In this document: positions 33,401 through 42,403 of the stretch, in pieces | Numbering within the stretch: the first letter of the stretch is position 1 | How the letters are laid out: every line of letters starts with the position of its first letter | Assembly: GCA_964617875.1 (NCBI GenBank) | Contig: CAZUAI010000048.1 | Coordinates: 1 to 43,222, forward strand | Origin: CAZMVY01 sp964617875 | Lineage (GTDB): Bacteria > Planctomycetota > Phycisphaerae > UBA1845 > PWPN01 | Direction: 5' to 3' | Length of the DNA: 43,222 nt | Program-made: the position numbers and the translations under genes | The notes under the pieces: generated by a model | Told to the model about the DNA's origin: nothing | Databases searched by the model: none | What the model saw: the letters and a program-made list of their open reading frames with translations, nothing else

Positions 33401-34102
33401 ATGGACGTGAATCCGATCGAGATGGCATTCGACCGGCCGGTGGCGGTGTTCCCGCTGCCGAACCTCGTCCTGTTTCCGGGGGTGACGCAGGCCCTGCACA
33501 TCTTTGAGCCGCGGTATCGGGAGATGGTTCGGGATGCGTTGGAGGGCTCGCGGCTGATCGCGATGGCACTGCTTCGGGACGGTACGAGCGGCGACGACGA
33601 GACGAACGATGCGGAAATCTACCCGGTCGTGTGCGTCGGGTACATTCGGGAGTACGTCCTGCTGCCGGACGGGCGTTACTTTCTGAACCTGGAGGGCCTC
33701 TGCCGGGCGCGGGTGACGAGCGAGTATCGCGAAGGCCCGTACCGGCTGGCCCTGCTCGAGCCGATGCCGGAGACAGACGCCGGCGTCGAACCCGACGGCG
33801 CCATGACCGTTCGGGGCGCCATCGCGGAAGTCCTGGCGGCAGAGGCGTTTGACGCGCTGGAGGGGGTGCAGGGGCTGCGGGGGCTGCTCCGGTCGGACGT
33901 GCCCATCGGACGGGCGATCGACATCCTGGCGTCCAAGTTGGTACGATCGGACGAGGTCGAGATCAAACAGCGGATGCTCGAGGAACCGGACGCGGTTCAA
34001 CGGGGAACCCTCCTGCTGGACGAGATTCGTTGCGTGCGAGAGATCCTGCGGCTTCGCGACTCGCGTCAGGCGCAGTGGCCGCGGGGCGGATCGGCGAACT
34101 GA
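33401..34102 (+). CDS. stand-alone LON substrate-binding domain protein
   Basis: The protein (233 aa) is only the N-terminal Lon domain: VAVFPLPNLVLFPGVTQALHIFEPRYREMV is the family opening. YPVVCVGYIREYVLLPDGRYFLNLEGLCRARV follows, then a helical bundle with LRSDVPIGRAIDILASKL. There is no AAA+ ATPase or peptidase part, so it is not a protease. Such short proteins are common in bacteria and their role is unclear; peptide or protein binding is inferred from the domain. It is divergent from the acyltransferase-ligase gene. It appears monocistronic. Confidence 0.88.
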   Translation: MDVNPIEMAFDRPVAVFPLPNLVLFPGVTQALHIFEPRYREMVRDALEGSRLIAMALLRDGTSGDDETNDAEIYPVVCVGYIREYVLLPDGRYFLNLEGLCRARVTSEYREGPYRLALLEPMPETDAGVEPDGAMTVRGAIAEVLAAEAFDALEGVQGLRGLLRSDVPIGRAIDILASKLVRSDEVEIKQRMLEEPDAVQRGTLLLDEIRCVREILRLRDSRQAQWPRGGSAN

Positions 34103-34223
34103 CGGCGGGGCTGTCGGACGGAAGCAGGGTTGAGGCGGGGACGGACCGCCGCATTGCGTACCGGAGCGTCAGGAAAGCGGAAAGAGGGGCCTGCCTGCCG
34201 GCGGGCCGGAAAGCGGAAAAGAC
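34103..34223. other. short intergenic region with an AAAGCGGAAA repeat
   Basis: GGAAAGCGGAAAGAGG (34172-34187) and GGAAAGCGGAAAAGAC (34208-34223) are two near copies. AAAGCGGAAAAG (34210-34221) also occurs upstream of the transglutaminase gene at 39109-39120 (other strand). Confidence 0.4.
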
Positions 34224-37200
34224 ATGACGTACCGTTCGTGTTCGAGTCGTTGGACGCCTGCCGGCGTTGCCGTCGCGTTCGTTGTCTGGACGGCGGGAGC
34301 GCCGCGGTATGCGGAGGCGGGCTTCCAGGTCGGCCTGGCGCGGCCCATGCACAAGGTGATGATCCAGGGCGCGCAGAACGGCTGGCCCTTTGAAGGCTGG
34401 ATCGCCGACCGCTACGACCTGTACCTTGCGAAGTACGAACACGAGGCGTTCCAGGTCGTAGTGATGCCGGACCAGCCCCTGAGCAGCTGCACCGTCGGCG
34501 TCGGTCCGCTGCAGGGCCCGGCCGGAGCGTTCAACGGCACCGTGCAGGTTTCGCTTGTCGGTCACTGCGACGTCGCCGACAACTGGCTGAGCGACCTGAA
34601 CATCACGTACCCCGCGCACCTCACGGACTACCACGGCTGGTGGCCCGATCCGCTGCTGACGTTCCAGCAGACGTGCGCGGTCAACGCCTACGACCGCGTC
34701 GCGTTCTGGATCGACGTGGCGACTCGCGCCGACACGCCCGCCGGCGACTACGCGGGCACCGTGACCGTCTCGGCCGCGGGCCAGACGCCGAAAACCGTCC
34801 AGCTGGTCGTTCACGTCTGGGACTTCACGCTGCCGGTCCGCTCGTCGCTCCCGACGGCGTTTTCGTGCGATCTCTGGATGGCCCGTTCCCTGTACGGCAA
34901 CCAATGGTCGGACGCGATCGTGAGGCAGTTCTGGGACATGCAGCTGGCGCACCGCCTCAGCGTTGCGCACCTGTATCAAAGCAACACGGAGGACCTCGGC
35001 GACATTCACTACTGGCGCAACCGCGGGGCCAACGCCTTCAATGTGAAGAACGTCACGAACGGCGATCTCGCCCCGCTGGCCCCGCTCGTCAACAGCCTGC
35101 GATCGGAAGGGATCCTGGGCGAGGCGTACGCGTACGGGTTCGACGAGGCGACGCCGGACCGGTTCGCCGGCATGGCCGCCGTTTTCGGCCAGGTGCATTC
35201 GCAGTACCCGGGGCTGCGCACGATGACCACCGCCGGCGATGCTTCGTTCGGCACGTCCAGCAGCACGGCGTTTCTGCGGCCCGTCGTGGACATCTGGGTG
35301 CCGACGACGCCCGTGTACAACCAGGCGATGGCCGAGGGCCTCCGCGCCGAGGGCAAGGACATGTGGTGGTACATCGCCGTCGGCCCGCGGCACCCGTACG
35401 CGAACTTTTTCGTCGAGTACCCGGCGATCGAGGCCCGGCTCCTCCTGGGAGCGATGTCGTACAAGTACAAGGCGGGCGGCTTCCTCTACTACAGCACGGT
35501 GAACTGGCCGCTCGAAATGGGCAACACGATCATCACCTCCGGGCCCTACACGAACTGGGACCCGCGGTCGCTTCTGCACCCGAAGGGCTGGGCCGACGGC
35601 GACGGCAGCCTCTTCTGCCCGGGGCCGACGGGGCCGATCCCCACGATCCGGCTCGAGAACATCCGTGACGGGCTCGAGGACTACGAGTACCTCCGTCTGC
35701 TCGCGGACTGGGTCCGCCGGATCGGGACGGCGTGCCCGCCGACGACGGCCCAGCAGACCTTCCTCAACGAATCGAGGGCGTTGCTCGCGGTCCCGGGCAC
35801 GCTCGTCACCTCGGTCGCCACGTATACGCGCGACCCGGAGGTGCTCTACAGCTGGCGGCAGCAACTCGCCGCGAAGATCGTCCAGGCCCCGTCGCTGGCG
35901 ACAGGGCTGCCGGCCGACACAGACGGCGACGGCGTCGGCGATCCGTGCGACAACTGCCTTGCCGTGCCGAACGCCGATCAGCGCGACCAGGACAGCGACG
36001 GCATCGGCGACGCCTGCGACGGCGACCTCGACGGCGACGGTGTCGCCAATACGGCGGACAACTGCCCCCATGCATCCAACCCGACGCAGGCGGACGCGGA
36101 CGGCGACGGCCTGGGCGACGCCTGTGACAACTGCCCGCGGGCCGCCAACGCGAACCAGGCCGACCAGGACGGCGACGGCGCGGGCGATGCGTGCGACAAC
36201 TGCCCGTCGATCGCCAACCCGGACCAGGCGGACCTCGACGGCGACGGGACGGGCGATGCGTGCGACATGAGCCCGGGCATCCGGCGACTCGATGAGGAGT
36301 TCGACGGCGCCCGCACCGGCACGGACAAGACGGGTTCGTGGAACCAGTCGTCGATGCTGTCGCGCTGGCCGTTGACGTACGGCAGCGGCAGCGGCACGTT
36401 CACGCCGGGGAAGGGCATGACGGCGTCCCCGGGGGCGGCGATGAACACCAACACGTACAGCTACCGGATGACGGCCACGCTGAACCCGGACATGAGCGCC
36501 ACGTACGGCGCGGGCAACGAGGGCATCGGCAACGGCAGTCGGGTGCTGGGCCGGGACGACGCCCCGCTCGTTCTGGAGTTCGCCGTCGATTTCAACGGCG
36601 AGAGCTACGGCAGCCGCTCCAATTTCTACGTCGAGCTGTCGTGCGACGAGGCCCCGGCGATCGACCAGGCGCCGCGTTCGGGCATGACGAGCGAGGATCC
36701 GGACCTGAGCAACGGCGACCAGGGCCCGTGGCAGGACGGTCGGCAGCACAGTGTGTTGGCATTCGGGTCGTTCGCCGCGGTGAACATGCCCCTGGGCAGC
36801 CCCGACGCCGGCGGCACCAAGGGCGCGCCGATGTACTACGACGGCGCCCGATGGCACTACGTCAAGATGATGACGGACATCCACGGCGCGCCGGTCAACC
36901 TCTGGAAGCGGCAGGACGGCGGGACAAGCCTCTTCCGCATGACGGTCAAGACGAACAGCGTCGTACTGCAGGTCGACAACCTCGGCGGGTACCCGGCGAA
37001 CACGGCCGCGTACGAGGTGCCGCGGGCCTACCGGGGCGGGTTCAACCGCGTGAGCCTGACGATGGGCAACACGCTCGTCAGCGGCCGCGTGAACTACGTG
37101 GACGAGATCGAAGTGAAGGACGGGCGGATCTGGCGCGACAATGCCGGCAGCGCCGATTCGGACGGCGACGGCGACGTGGATCTGTCCGACTTCGGCGGGT

Positions 37201-37352
37201 TTTCCTACTGCTACAACGGGCCCAACCAGCCCCCGAAGATCCCCGCGTGCAGCTACCTGGACTTCGACGCCGACGGCGACATCGACCTGGCCGACTTCAC
37301 CGTCTTTGCGTTGTGCTTCAACGGCCCGAACCTTGCGCCGGCGTGCAATTAG
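34224..37352 (+). CDS. secreted DUF4091 protein with TSP3 repeats and two dockerin-like repeats
   Basis: The protein has 1,042 residues. A signal peptide (AGVAVAFVVWTAG) leads into a beta-domain (EHEAFQVVVMPDQPLSS), then a DUF4091-type glycosidase-like barrel (about 200-520) with AYGFDEATPDRFAGM, DIWVPTTPVYNQ, YYSTVNWP and ENIRDGLEDYEYLRLL, the DUF4091 ending. Thrombospondin type 3 calcium repeats follow (about 565-682, DNCPRAANANQADQDGDGAG). A lectin-like sandwich runs from about 690 to 970. Two dockerin-like loops (DSDGDGDVDLSDF, DFDADGDIDLADF) close the protein. It is probably anchored on the cell surface and acts on a carbohydrate. Catalytic residues are not assigned. Confidence 0.85.
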   Translation: MTYRSCSSRWTPAGVAVAFVVWTAGAPRYAEAGFQVGLARPMHKVMIQGAQNGWPFEGWIADRYDLYLAKYEHEAFQVVVMPDQPLSSCTVGVGPLQGPAGAFNGTVQVSLVGHCDVADNWLSDLNITYPAHLTDYHGWWPDPLLTFQQTCAVNAYDRVAFWIDVATRADTPAGDYAGTVTVSAAGQTPKTVQLVVHVWDFTLPVRSSLPTAFSCDLWMARSLYGNQWSDAIVRQFWDMQLAHRLSVAHLYQSNTEDLGDIHYWRNRGANAFNVKNVTNGDLAPLAPLVNSLRSEGILGEAYAYGFDEATPDRFAGMAAVFGQVHSQYPGLRTMTTAGDASFGTSSSTAFLRPVVDIWVPTTPVYNQAMAEGLRAEGKDMWWYIAVGPRHPYANFFVEYPAIEARLLLGAMSYKYKAGGFLYYSTVNWPLEMGNTIITSGPYTNWDPRSLLHPKGWADGDGSLFCPGPTGPIPTIRLENIRDGLEDYEYLRLLADWVRRIGTACPPTTAQQTFLNESRALLAVPGTLVTSVATYTRDPEVLYSWRQQLAAKIVQAPSLATGLPADTDGDGVGDPCDNCLAVPNADQRDQDSDGIGDACDGDLDGDGVANTADNCPHASNPTQADADGDGLGDACDNCPRAANANQADQDGDGAGDACDNCPSIANPDQADLDGDGTGDACDMSPGIRRLDEEFDGARTGTDKTGSWNQSSMLSRWPLTYGSGSGTFTPGKGMTASPGAAMNTNTYSYRMTATLNPDMSATYGAGNEGIGNGSRVLGRDDAPLVLEFAVDFNGESYGSRSNFYVELSCDEAPAIDQAPRSGMTSEDPDLSNGDQGPWQDGRQHSVLAFGSFAAVNMPLGSPDAGGTKGAPMYYDGARWHYVKMMTDIHGAPVNLWKRQDGGTSLFRMTVKTNSVVLQVDNLGGYPANTAAYEVPRAYRGGFNRVSLTMGNTLVSGRVNYVDEIEVKDGRIWRDNAGSADSDGDGDVDLSDFGGFSYCYNGPNQPPKIPACSYLDFDADGDIDLADFTVFALCFNGPNLAPACN

Positions 37353-37389
37353 CGGCGGGCGCGGCGCCGGCGCGCCGGCGGACCCCGTC

Positions 37390-39087
37390 TTACGGATTCG
37401 GTTCGACGCTGAGGACGTCGATCTTCAGCCGCCCGATGAGGTTCCAGATCGGCAGGGCCATTTCGGCCAGGCCGGCGTCGCCAAACGTCACGAGCCCCAT
37501 CGCAATGTGGGTCGCGTCGAGGTCGTCCTGCTCGAGCGCCGCGTCAAGGTCCACCCAGCGGTCGTCGATCCACACCTGCGTCCACATGTGCCAGACGAAG
37601 ACGTCGTTCTTCTCGGCGAAGCGGCGGGCGTGAACGATGCCGCTGACGCCCCGCGACGGGAGGCCGCACGCCCGCGCGAGCGCCGCGAGCAGGACGGCGT
37701 GCTCGCTGCAGTCGCCCTGCCTGCTGCGGGCGACCTCACTGGCCGTCGCGAAGCCGACGCCGAGGTCCTTCGACTGCACGTAATCGCTGACGAAGGCCCG
37801 GAGCCTGCGGGCCAGCCTGAGGGGGTTCTTTTCGTCGCCCGCGGCCTGTTTCGCGAGGCGCCGGATTTCCGGGTCGTCGGTGTTGGTGTATGTCGTCGCC
37901 GCGAGCATCTCTTCCAGCTGCCGCTTCGACGGCCTCGGCGCGGCGGGATTGGCGCGGGCCAAGCCGCTCCGGGTGACGGTGACGACGAGGTCGTCGCCCC
38001 TGCGTTCGCAGCGCTGCATCGCCGTCTGCGGCAGATCGGCCAGACGGGCGGCGGAGCGGGTCGTTGTCGGGCCCTTGCGGGAGATGCGGTACGTGATCGA
38101 CCGGGCGTTGTCCGCGCCGGCGGGCAGGCGGGCGGGGATGAGCGTCTCGGCCATCAGCTCCGGCGGGTCGCCCTCTTTCAGGGCGATCGCCCGGTCGCAG
38201 CGGACGGCCGTCACGCGCATCTGGGCGACTTCCATCTCCATCTTCAGGAGCGTGAAGCGGTCGTCGATCCAGGCGATGCTCTCGATGCCCGTCGGGCCGA
38301 GCAGCCCCGGGGCCTTCATCGTCTGCCGGGTCCGCCAGGCGTTGACGACCCGCCCGTACAGATCCACCGGCTCGCGTTTGCCGATCTCGAAGGCCGTCTC
38401 AAGGGCCCGGTCGGGCGCGATCGCCGGCGCGTACGAAAGCACGGTGTATTTCATTCCCGTCGCCAGACCGCGCTTCACCTGGTCGCGATACGAGCCCCAG
38501 GTCATCAGCGCGCCCTTCGGAAGCGGGTACGTCCTTGTGACGGCCTGGCCGAGCTGCTTCGTCGTGACGACGACTTCGTCGCCCCTGACCTCGCCCACGA
38601 GCTTCATGCTCAACAGCGACATGTCGGTCTCGGAGGAGAACCGCACGATGCTGCCGTCGATCGTCTCGGTGGACTGCTCGACGGTGCCGATGCGGATGGT
38701 CTGCCCGGCCCGGCCGACCTGCATCGCCATCTCGGTGCGGGTCTCAATGACGTCGAGGCCGCTCTTGCGGTCGGTCTTGCGCGTGACGGTCGAGTGCATG
38801 TGGCCGCATTTCTTGCCCTGGAACGTGAGGGCGTACCAGTGGTCGGCGAACAGGCCGCGCGGCGGGTTGTCCGGGTCGATCGCCGGGCGGGTCGCCGCCG
38901 CCGCCGCGGCCACGGCCGGCCAGATCGTTGCCGCGAGGGCCGCACACAGCCACGCGCCCCGACGCGAAATCGAGGACCGGGGGCCGGGGATCGGGTACGG
39001 AAGACGGAGTCCCGGGGACCGAATCGGGCCGGCGAACATGGGATCGACGCGGTCGGAGGATTGGAGTCGCTTGCCTGGGATTGTCAT
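37390..39087 (-). CDS. exported transglutaminase-like protein
   Basis: The protein has about 565 residues. A hydrophobic stretch (GAWLCAALAATIWPAVAAAA) at about 40-62 is the likely signal, which sits unusually far from the ATG at 39087; a later in-frame ATG at MFAGPIRSPG is possible. The N-terminal two-thirds are beta-rich (WYALTFQGKKCGHMHSTV). The C-terminal transglutaminase core has RQGDCSEHAVLLAALARACG (Cys460), then FVWHMWTQVWIDDRWVDLD with His and Asp, a complete triad. Such domains act as peptidases or amide-forming enzymes. Substrate unknown. It is the last gene of a minus-strand group with the phosphoesterase, 77 bp apart. Confidence 0.85.
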   Translation of the reverse strand: MTIPGKRLQSSDRVDPMFAGPIRSPGLRLPYPIPGPRSSISRRGAWLCAALAATIWPAVAAAAAATRPAIDPDNPPRGLFADHWYALTFQGKKCGHMHSTVTRKTDRKSGLDVIETRTEMAMQVGRAGQTIRIGTVEQSTETIDGSIVRFSSETDMSLLSMKLVGEVRGDEVVVTTKQLGQAVTRTYPLPKGALMTWGSYRDQVKRGLATGMKYTVLSYAPAIAPDRALETAFEIGKREPVDLYGRVVNAWRTRQTMKAPGLLGPTGIESIAWIDDRFTLLKMEMEVAQMRVTAVRCDRAIALKEGDPPELMAETLIPARLPAGADNARSITYRISRKGPTTTRSAARLADLPQTAMQRCERRGDDLVVTVTRSGLARANPAAPRPSKRQLEEMLAATTYTNTDDPEIRRLAKQAAGDEKNPLRLARRLRAFVSDYVQSKDLGVGFATASEVARSRQGDCSEHAVLLAALARACGLPSRGVSGIVHARRFAEKNDVFVWHMWTQVWIDDRWVDLDAALEQDDLDATHIAMGLVTFGDAGLAEMALPIWNLIGRLKIDVLSVEPNP

Positions 39088-39164
39088 GGCTCTATCGGCC
39101 CTTTTTCGCTTTTCCGCTTTGTCGTTTTCCCGCTTTGCATCGCCGCGGCACGCAGCGCCGGGGG
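39088..39164. other. gap with the AAAGCGGAAAAG repeat
   Basis: On the minus strand this leader holds AAAGCGGAAAAG (39120-39109) and, beyond it, a second AAAGCGGGAAAA. The same 12-mer lies upstream of the 34224 gene. Confidence 0.35.
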
Positions 39165-40679
39165 TCACTTGCCTGATCGTACTCGACTTGCCGCTCTCGT
39201 GGTAGACGGCGACAGGCGCAGCATGTCGAAGCGGACGACGAGGCTCCGTTCGGCGAGCGATCCTGCCTTGCTCTGCCAGCCCAGCCGGGCGAAGGCGTCC
39301 TGCGTCATCGCCGACCACTCGAGGCATCGCGGGTCGTGCGGCGTGTAGTAGTTCTGCATGTAGCCGCCGGTGAAGACGCGCGTGATCGCGTAGCCGCAGG
39401 GGTATTCCTTCGTCGAGGCGGTCTCGACGAAGGGCAGATTGCCCGTCTCTTCCGGCCAGCGGCCGACGTAGTTGCGGTGCAAGTGCCCCGCGAAGACGCC
39501 GGCCACCCGGCCGTGCTCGCGGAGCAGGCGGGCGAGCCGGCGGGCGTGGTCCTCATTCACGTTCGGCGTTCGCCCCGTCGCCTTGTTCATCGCGCCGACC
39601 GCCCCGGAGCCGAACATGTCCCGCAGCAGGCCCTCGCCGAGGTAAAGCAGCTCCTCGGAGATCGCGCCGCCTTCGCTGCGCGTGAGCTTCGGCGGGATCG
39701 GACGGTGGACGAAGACGAACGTCCACGCATCGCGGTGCTTTCGCAGGTCGTCGGCCAGCCAGTCGAGTTGGCGATCGAGGGCCGGGTCCTTCGAAGCCGC
39801 CAGCGGCTCGGTGTCGAGCACGACGAAATGCACGCCCTTGTGGTCGAAGCCGTACCACGCACGCGAGAGCCCGAACGCCCGCAGCCACGGGTTCAGGGGG
39901 TCGTGGTTGCCGCGGACGACGTGGTACGGCGCCGCGAGGCGGTCGAGCAGCCGCCTGGCCGTGAGGCACTGTTCGGCGCCGCCGCCGTCCACGATGTCGC
40001 CCTTGATCACCGTGAACGCCGGCTTGCGGGCGTTGATCCCGTCGATGGAGGCCCCGATCGCCAGTTGCCAGAACGGCACGCCGGGCTCGCGCCAGCAGAC
40101 GCCCTCGCTGACCACCTTGCCGTTCAGAGACATGCGGCCCACCCGCTGCTGGCCGACGTGCAGGTCGGTCATCGTGGCGAAGGAAAAGAGTTCCTCGCCC
40201 GGCGGGGGGACGAGCGTCCGGAATCGCCCGGGCAGCGTGCCGTTCTCCGCCGCCCGCGCCGGACCGCTGCGGCAGACATAGTCGTATTCGGCGCCCGGCC
40301 GGAGCCCGCGGACCTCGCAGCAGTGGAAGCGGCCCGGCTTGCCGCCGGAAGAGGCGTGTTGATTGAGCGGTCCGCCGGCCGGGCCGTATTCCACGACGGC
40401 GTCGGAGGGCGTCGTCGTTTCCCAGGTGAAGAGGGCGGTGGTGTCGGTCACGGTCACCAGTTGGAGACGACGTATGACCGGAGCGGGCCGCGATTCCGCG
40501 CCGCCGGGCGCGTCGGCCGCGGAGGCCGCCGACGCGATCGTCGCCAGGGCAAGGACGAGCCACGGCTTCGTGCGGGCCGGAAGCCCGCACCCCAGGGGCG
40601 AGGGCCTTCCCGTCTTCCGATGGGAGGGGACCAGGCCCTCGCCTTCAGGCGATGGTATTTCACTTTTGCGCGTTCTCAT
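39165..40679 (-). CDS. exported calcineurin-like metallophosphoesterase
   Basis: The protein (504 aa) has a hydrophobic signal (WLVLALATIASAASAAD) starting near residue 40. A fibronectin-like N-domain of purple acid phosphatase type follows (TTALFTWETTTPSDAVVEYG). The metal site motifs are in order: TDLHVG (D-x-H), GDIVDGGG (GDxxD), GNHD, FVHRP and AGHLHRN (GHxH). It would hydrolyse phosphomono- or diesters outside the cytoplasm using two metals. ATG at 40679 overlaps the upstream gene by 20 bp. The 35 or so codons before the signal lie in a palindromic repeat (40570-40651) and contain no other ATG or GTG. Confidence 0.85.
   Translation of the reverse strand: MRTRKSEIPSPEGEGLVPSHRKTGRPSPLGCGLPARTKPWLVLALATIASAASAADAPGGAESRPAPVIRRLQLVTVTDTTALFTWETTTPSDAVVEYGPAGGPLNQHASSGGKPGRFHCCEVRGLRPGAEYDYVCRSGPARAAENGTLPGRFRTLVPPPGEELFSFATMTDLHVGQQRVGRMSLNGKVVSEGVCWREPGVPFWQLAIGASIDGINARKPAFTVIKGDIVDGGGAEQCLTARRLLDRLAAPYHVVRGNHDPLNPWLRAFGLSRAWYGFDHKGVHFVVLDTEPLAASKDPALDRQLDWLADDLRKHRDAWTFVFVHRPIPPKLTRSEGGAISEELLYLGEGLLRDMFGSGAVGAMNKATGRTPNVNEDHARRLARLLREHGRVAGVFAGHLHRNYVGRWPEETGNLPFVETASTKEYPCGYAITRVFTGGYMQNYYTPHDPRCLEWSAMTQDAFARLGWQSKAGSLAERSLVVRFDMLRLSPSTTRAASRVRSGK
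40570..40651. repeat. palindromic repeat inside the phosphoesterase 5' coding end
   Basis: GTGCGGGC-CGGAA-GCCCGCAC (40570-40590), CGAGGGCC...GGCCCTCG (40599-40606 with 40634-40641, 27-nt loop) and CGCCT-TC-AGGCG (40640-40651). Hairpins of this density are typical of intergenic REP-like elements, yet here the frame reads through. Confidence 0.6.
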
Positions 40680-42366
40680 TTTCCCGCTGTTCCGCCGTTG
40701 CCGCCGGGAACCCGGCGTCCGCGCCCGGCGTGGTGTACAGATACTGGTGCTTGTACTGCTCGTTTCCGCGGCGGTATCGGGATCGCAGGTGCTCGTCGTG
40801 CCGGGCGAAGAAGCCGTCCGGCACGCGGTTGGCCTGGAGGGCCTGCAGGCGTTTCGTGCGGCGTTTGGAGGCGTACTCGACGTTGACGGCCGCGAGGTGG
40901 CCGTCGAGCCGCGCGGCGAGCTGCCGGGCCGTTTCGGGCGGCGAGCCGGGCGGCGTCTCGACATGCAGTACGTAGTAGGGCACCTCGTCCCACCGGGGGG
41001 CCAGCACGAACGTGTCGATCGGCACGCCGACGTCGGCCGCCGCCTGCTTCATCGCCAGGATGACCTGCTGCTCGGTCAGCTTCTCGCCGGCGACCGACGC
41101 GATGTGCGAGCCCTTGCTGAGGAACTCGATCACCGGGGCCTCGCCGTGGTAGCCGATCACGCGGACGAGGTCGCCCAGGTCGTAGCGGTACAGCCCGGCC
41201 GACGTCGTCAGGAGGATGAAGTACTCGCCGCCGGCCTCGAGTTCGTGCGAGCGGAGCACGATCGGCCTGCCGCTTTCGTATTCGTCGCGCGGGATGAACT
41301 CATAGAAGTGGCTCGTCACCTCGAGGATGCCGGCCGGCGTGTGGTCCTCGATCGGGATGCTCATCCGCCCCTCGCTGGCGATCAGGCCGACGTCGCGGAC
41401 GGGGACGTTGCCGAAGTATTTCGGGAAGTCGCGGAGGTACAGCCCCATCGTGCCGCCCATCCAGTTGGCGATGAAGGCGAGGTCCCAGTAGTCGCGCGGG
41501 CGGAGCGAGCCCTCGCGCTCGATGATCGCCTCGAGCCGCCGTGCCGCGGCGGGGTCGGGCCGCAGCCGCGGCTGGAGCGCATCCCGGATTGCCGGCGCGA
41601 CCGGCAGCTCCGGCCAGAGCGTGCCGTCGCGGATGTCGCGGACGAGGTGCTCGCGGTGGGTGTCGGCGGTGCGGGCGAGGGCGAGTTGGGTCGCCGGGCT
41701 GGCCGTGATGAGGAAGGCGACGTCGGTCGGCACGGCGAGCCGCATGATGGCGTAGTACTTGGCGGCGGCATCGTCGATGCGGGCGATCGGCGGCGGCACG
41801 ACGTAGTAGCGTCGCACGAGCCGCTTCTGCGTGGCGGCCATCAGGCCGGTGATGGCGCCGCACGGGATGCCGGCCTCGGTGCGGCTTTCGTCCATGCGGC
41901 TGGCGACCTGGACGATCCGGCGGAGGAAGCCCGCGGGGTGGTCGAGCAGGGCCTTGACGCCGAAGGCGTTCCACCCGCGGCGGCACTCCCGGAGGAAGGC
42001 ATCGGTGACGGGGATGTACTTCGGCTCGGCGGTCGTACCGCTGGTCAGGGAGAACATGAGCACGCGCTGACCGGGGCCGAACAGGGCGGAGGTCTCGCCG
42101 CGCTTGACGCGCTCGATGTAGGGCTGGTGGTCTTCGTAGCGGAGGATCGGGACCTGTCGGGCATAGTCCGCGTAGGTGCGGATCGCGGCGAGGCCGAACG
42201 CCCGACCGAAGTCGCTGTCGGCATTACGGCGGATCTTGTCGTCGAGGATGCGTTGCTGGACGCCGGTCGCCCGGCCGGCGGCGGCGAGGAACGCATGGAG
42301 GCATCGCCTGGCGTGGTGCCGCGCCGCGATGAGCAACAACCGGTCAAGGAGCGGGGGCTTCGGCAT
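40660..42366 (-). CDS. GH3-type adenylate-forming enzyme
   Basis: The protein (568 aa) belongs to the GH3 auxin-responsive promoter superfamily, a branch of acyl-adenylate-forming enzymes (GH3 here is not a glycosidase family). Motifs are FSLTSGTTAEPKYIPVT (phosphate loop), LIASEGRMSIP, YRYDLGDLVRVIGYHGEAPVIEFLSKG and HIASVAGEKLTEQQV, then YVLHVE near the C terminus. Plant relatives join amino acids to carboxylate hormones; bacterial substrates are mostly unknown. It has no signal and should be cytoplasmic. ATG at 42366 is chosen; GAGAGG lies 13 bases upstream and is a weak ribosome binding site. It overlaps the phosphoesterase gene by 20 bp and may be transcribed with it. Confidence 0.85.
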   Translation of the reverse strand: MPKPPLLDRLLLIAARHHARRCLHAFLAAAGRATGVQQRILDDKIRRNADSDFGRAFGLAAIRTYADYARQVPILRYEDHQPYIERVKRGETSALFGPGQRVLMFSLTSGTTAEPKYIPVTDAFLRECRRGWNAFGVKALLDHPAGFLRRIVQVASRMDESRTEAGIPCGAITGLMAATQKRLVRRYYVVPPPIARIDDAAAKYYAIMRLAVPTDVAFLITASPATQLALARTADTHREHLVRDIRDGTLWPELPVAPAIRDALQPRLRPDPAAARRLEAIIEREGSLRPRDYWDLAFIANWMGGTMGLYLRDFPKYFGNVPVRDVGLIASEGRMSIPIEDHTPAGILEVTSHFYEFIPRDEYESGRPIVLRSHELEAGGEYFILLTTSAGLYRYDLGDLVRVIGYHGEAPVIEFLSKGSHIASVAGEKLTEQQVILAMKQAAADVGVPIDTFVLAPRWDEVPYYVLHVETPPGSPPETARQLAARLDGHLAAVNVEYASKRRTKRLQALQANRVPDGFFARHDEHLRSRYRRGNEQYKHQYLYTTPGADAGFPAATAEQRENENAQK

Positions 42367-42403
42367 TCGATCCCGCGAGCCTCTCAACGCCCGGGCGGGC
42401 GCG

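Noticed and set aside
33275..34000. N-terminal extension of the acyltransferase-ligase frame up to 34000
   Set aside because: It is antisense to the LON gene and carries no recognisable domain. The acyltransferase begins shortly after the GTG at 33274.
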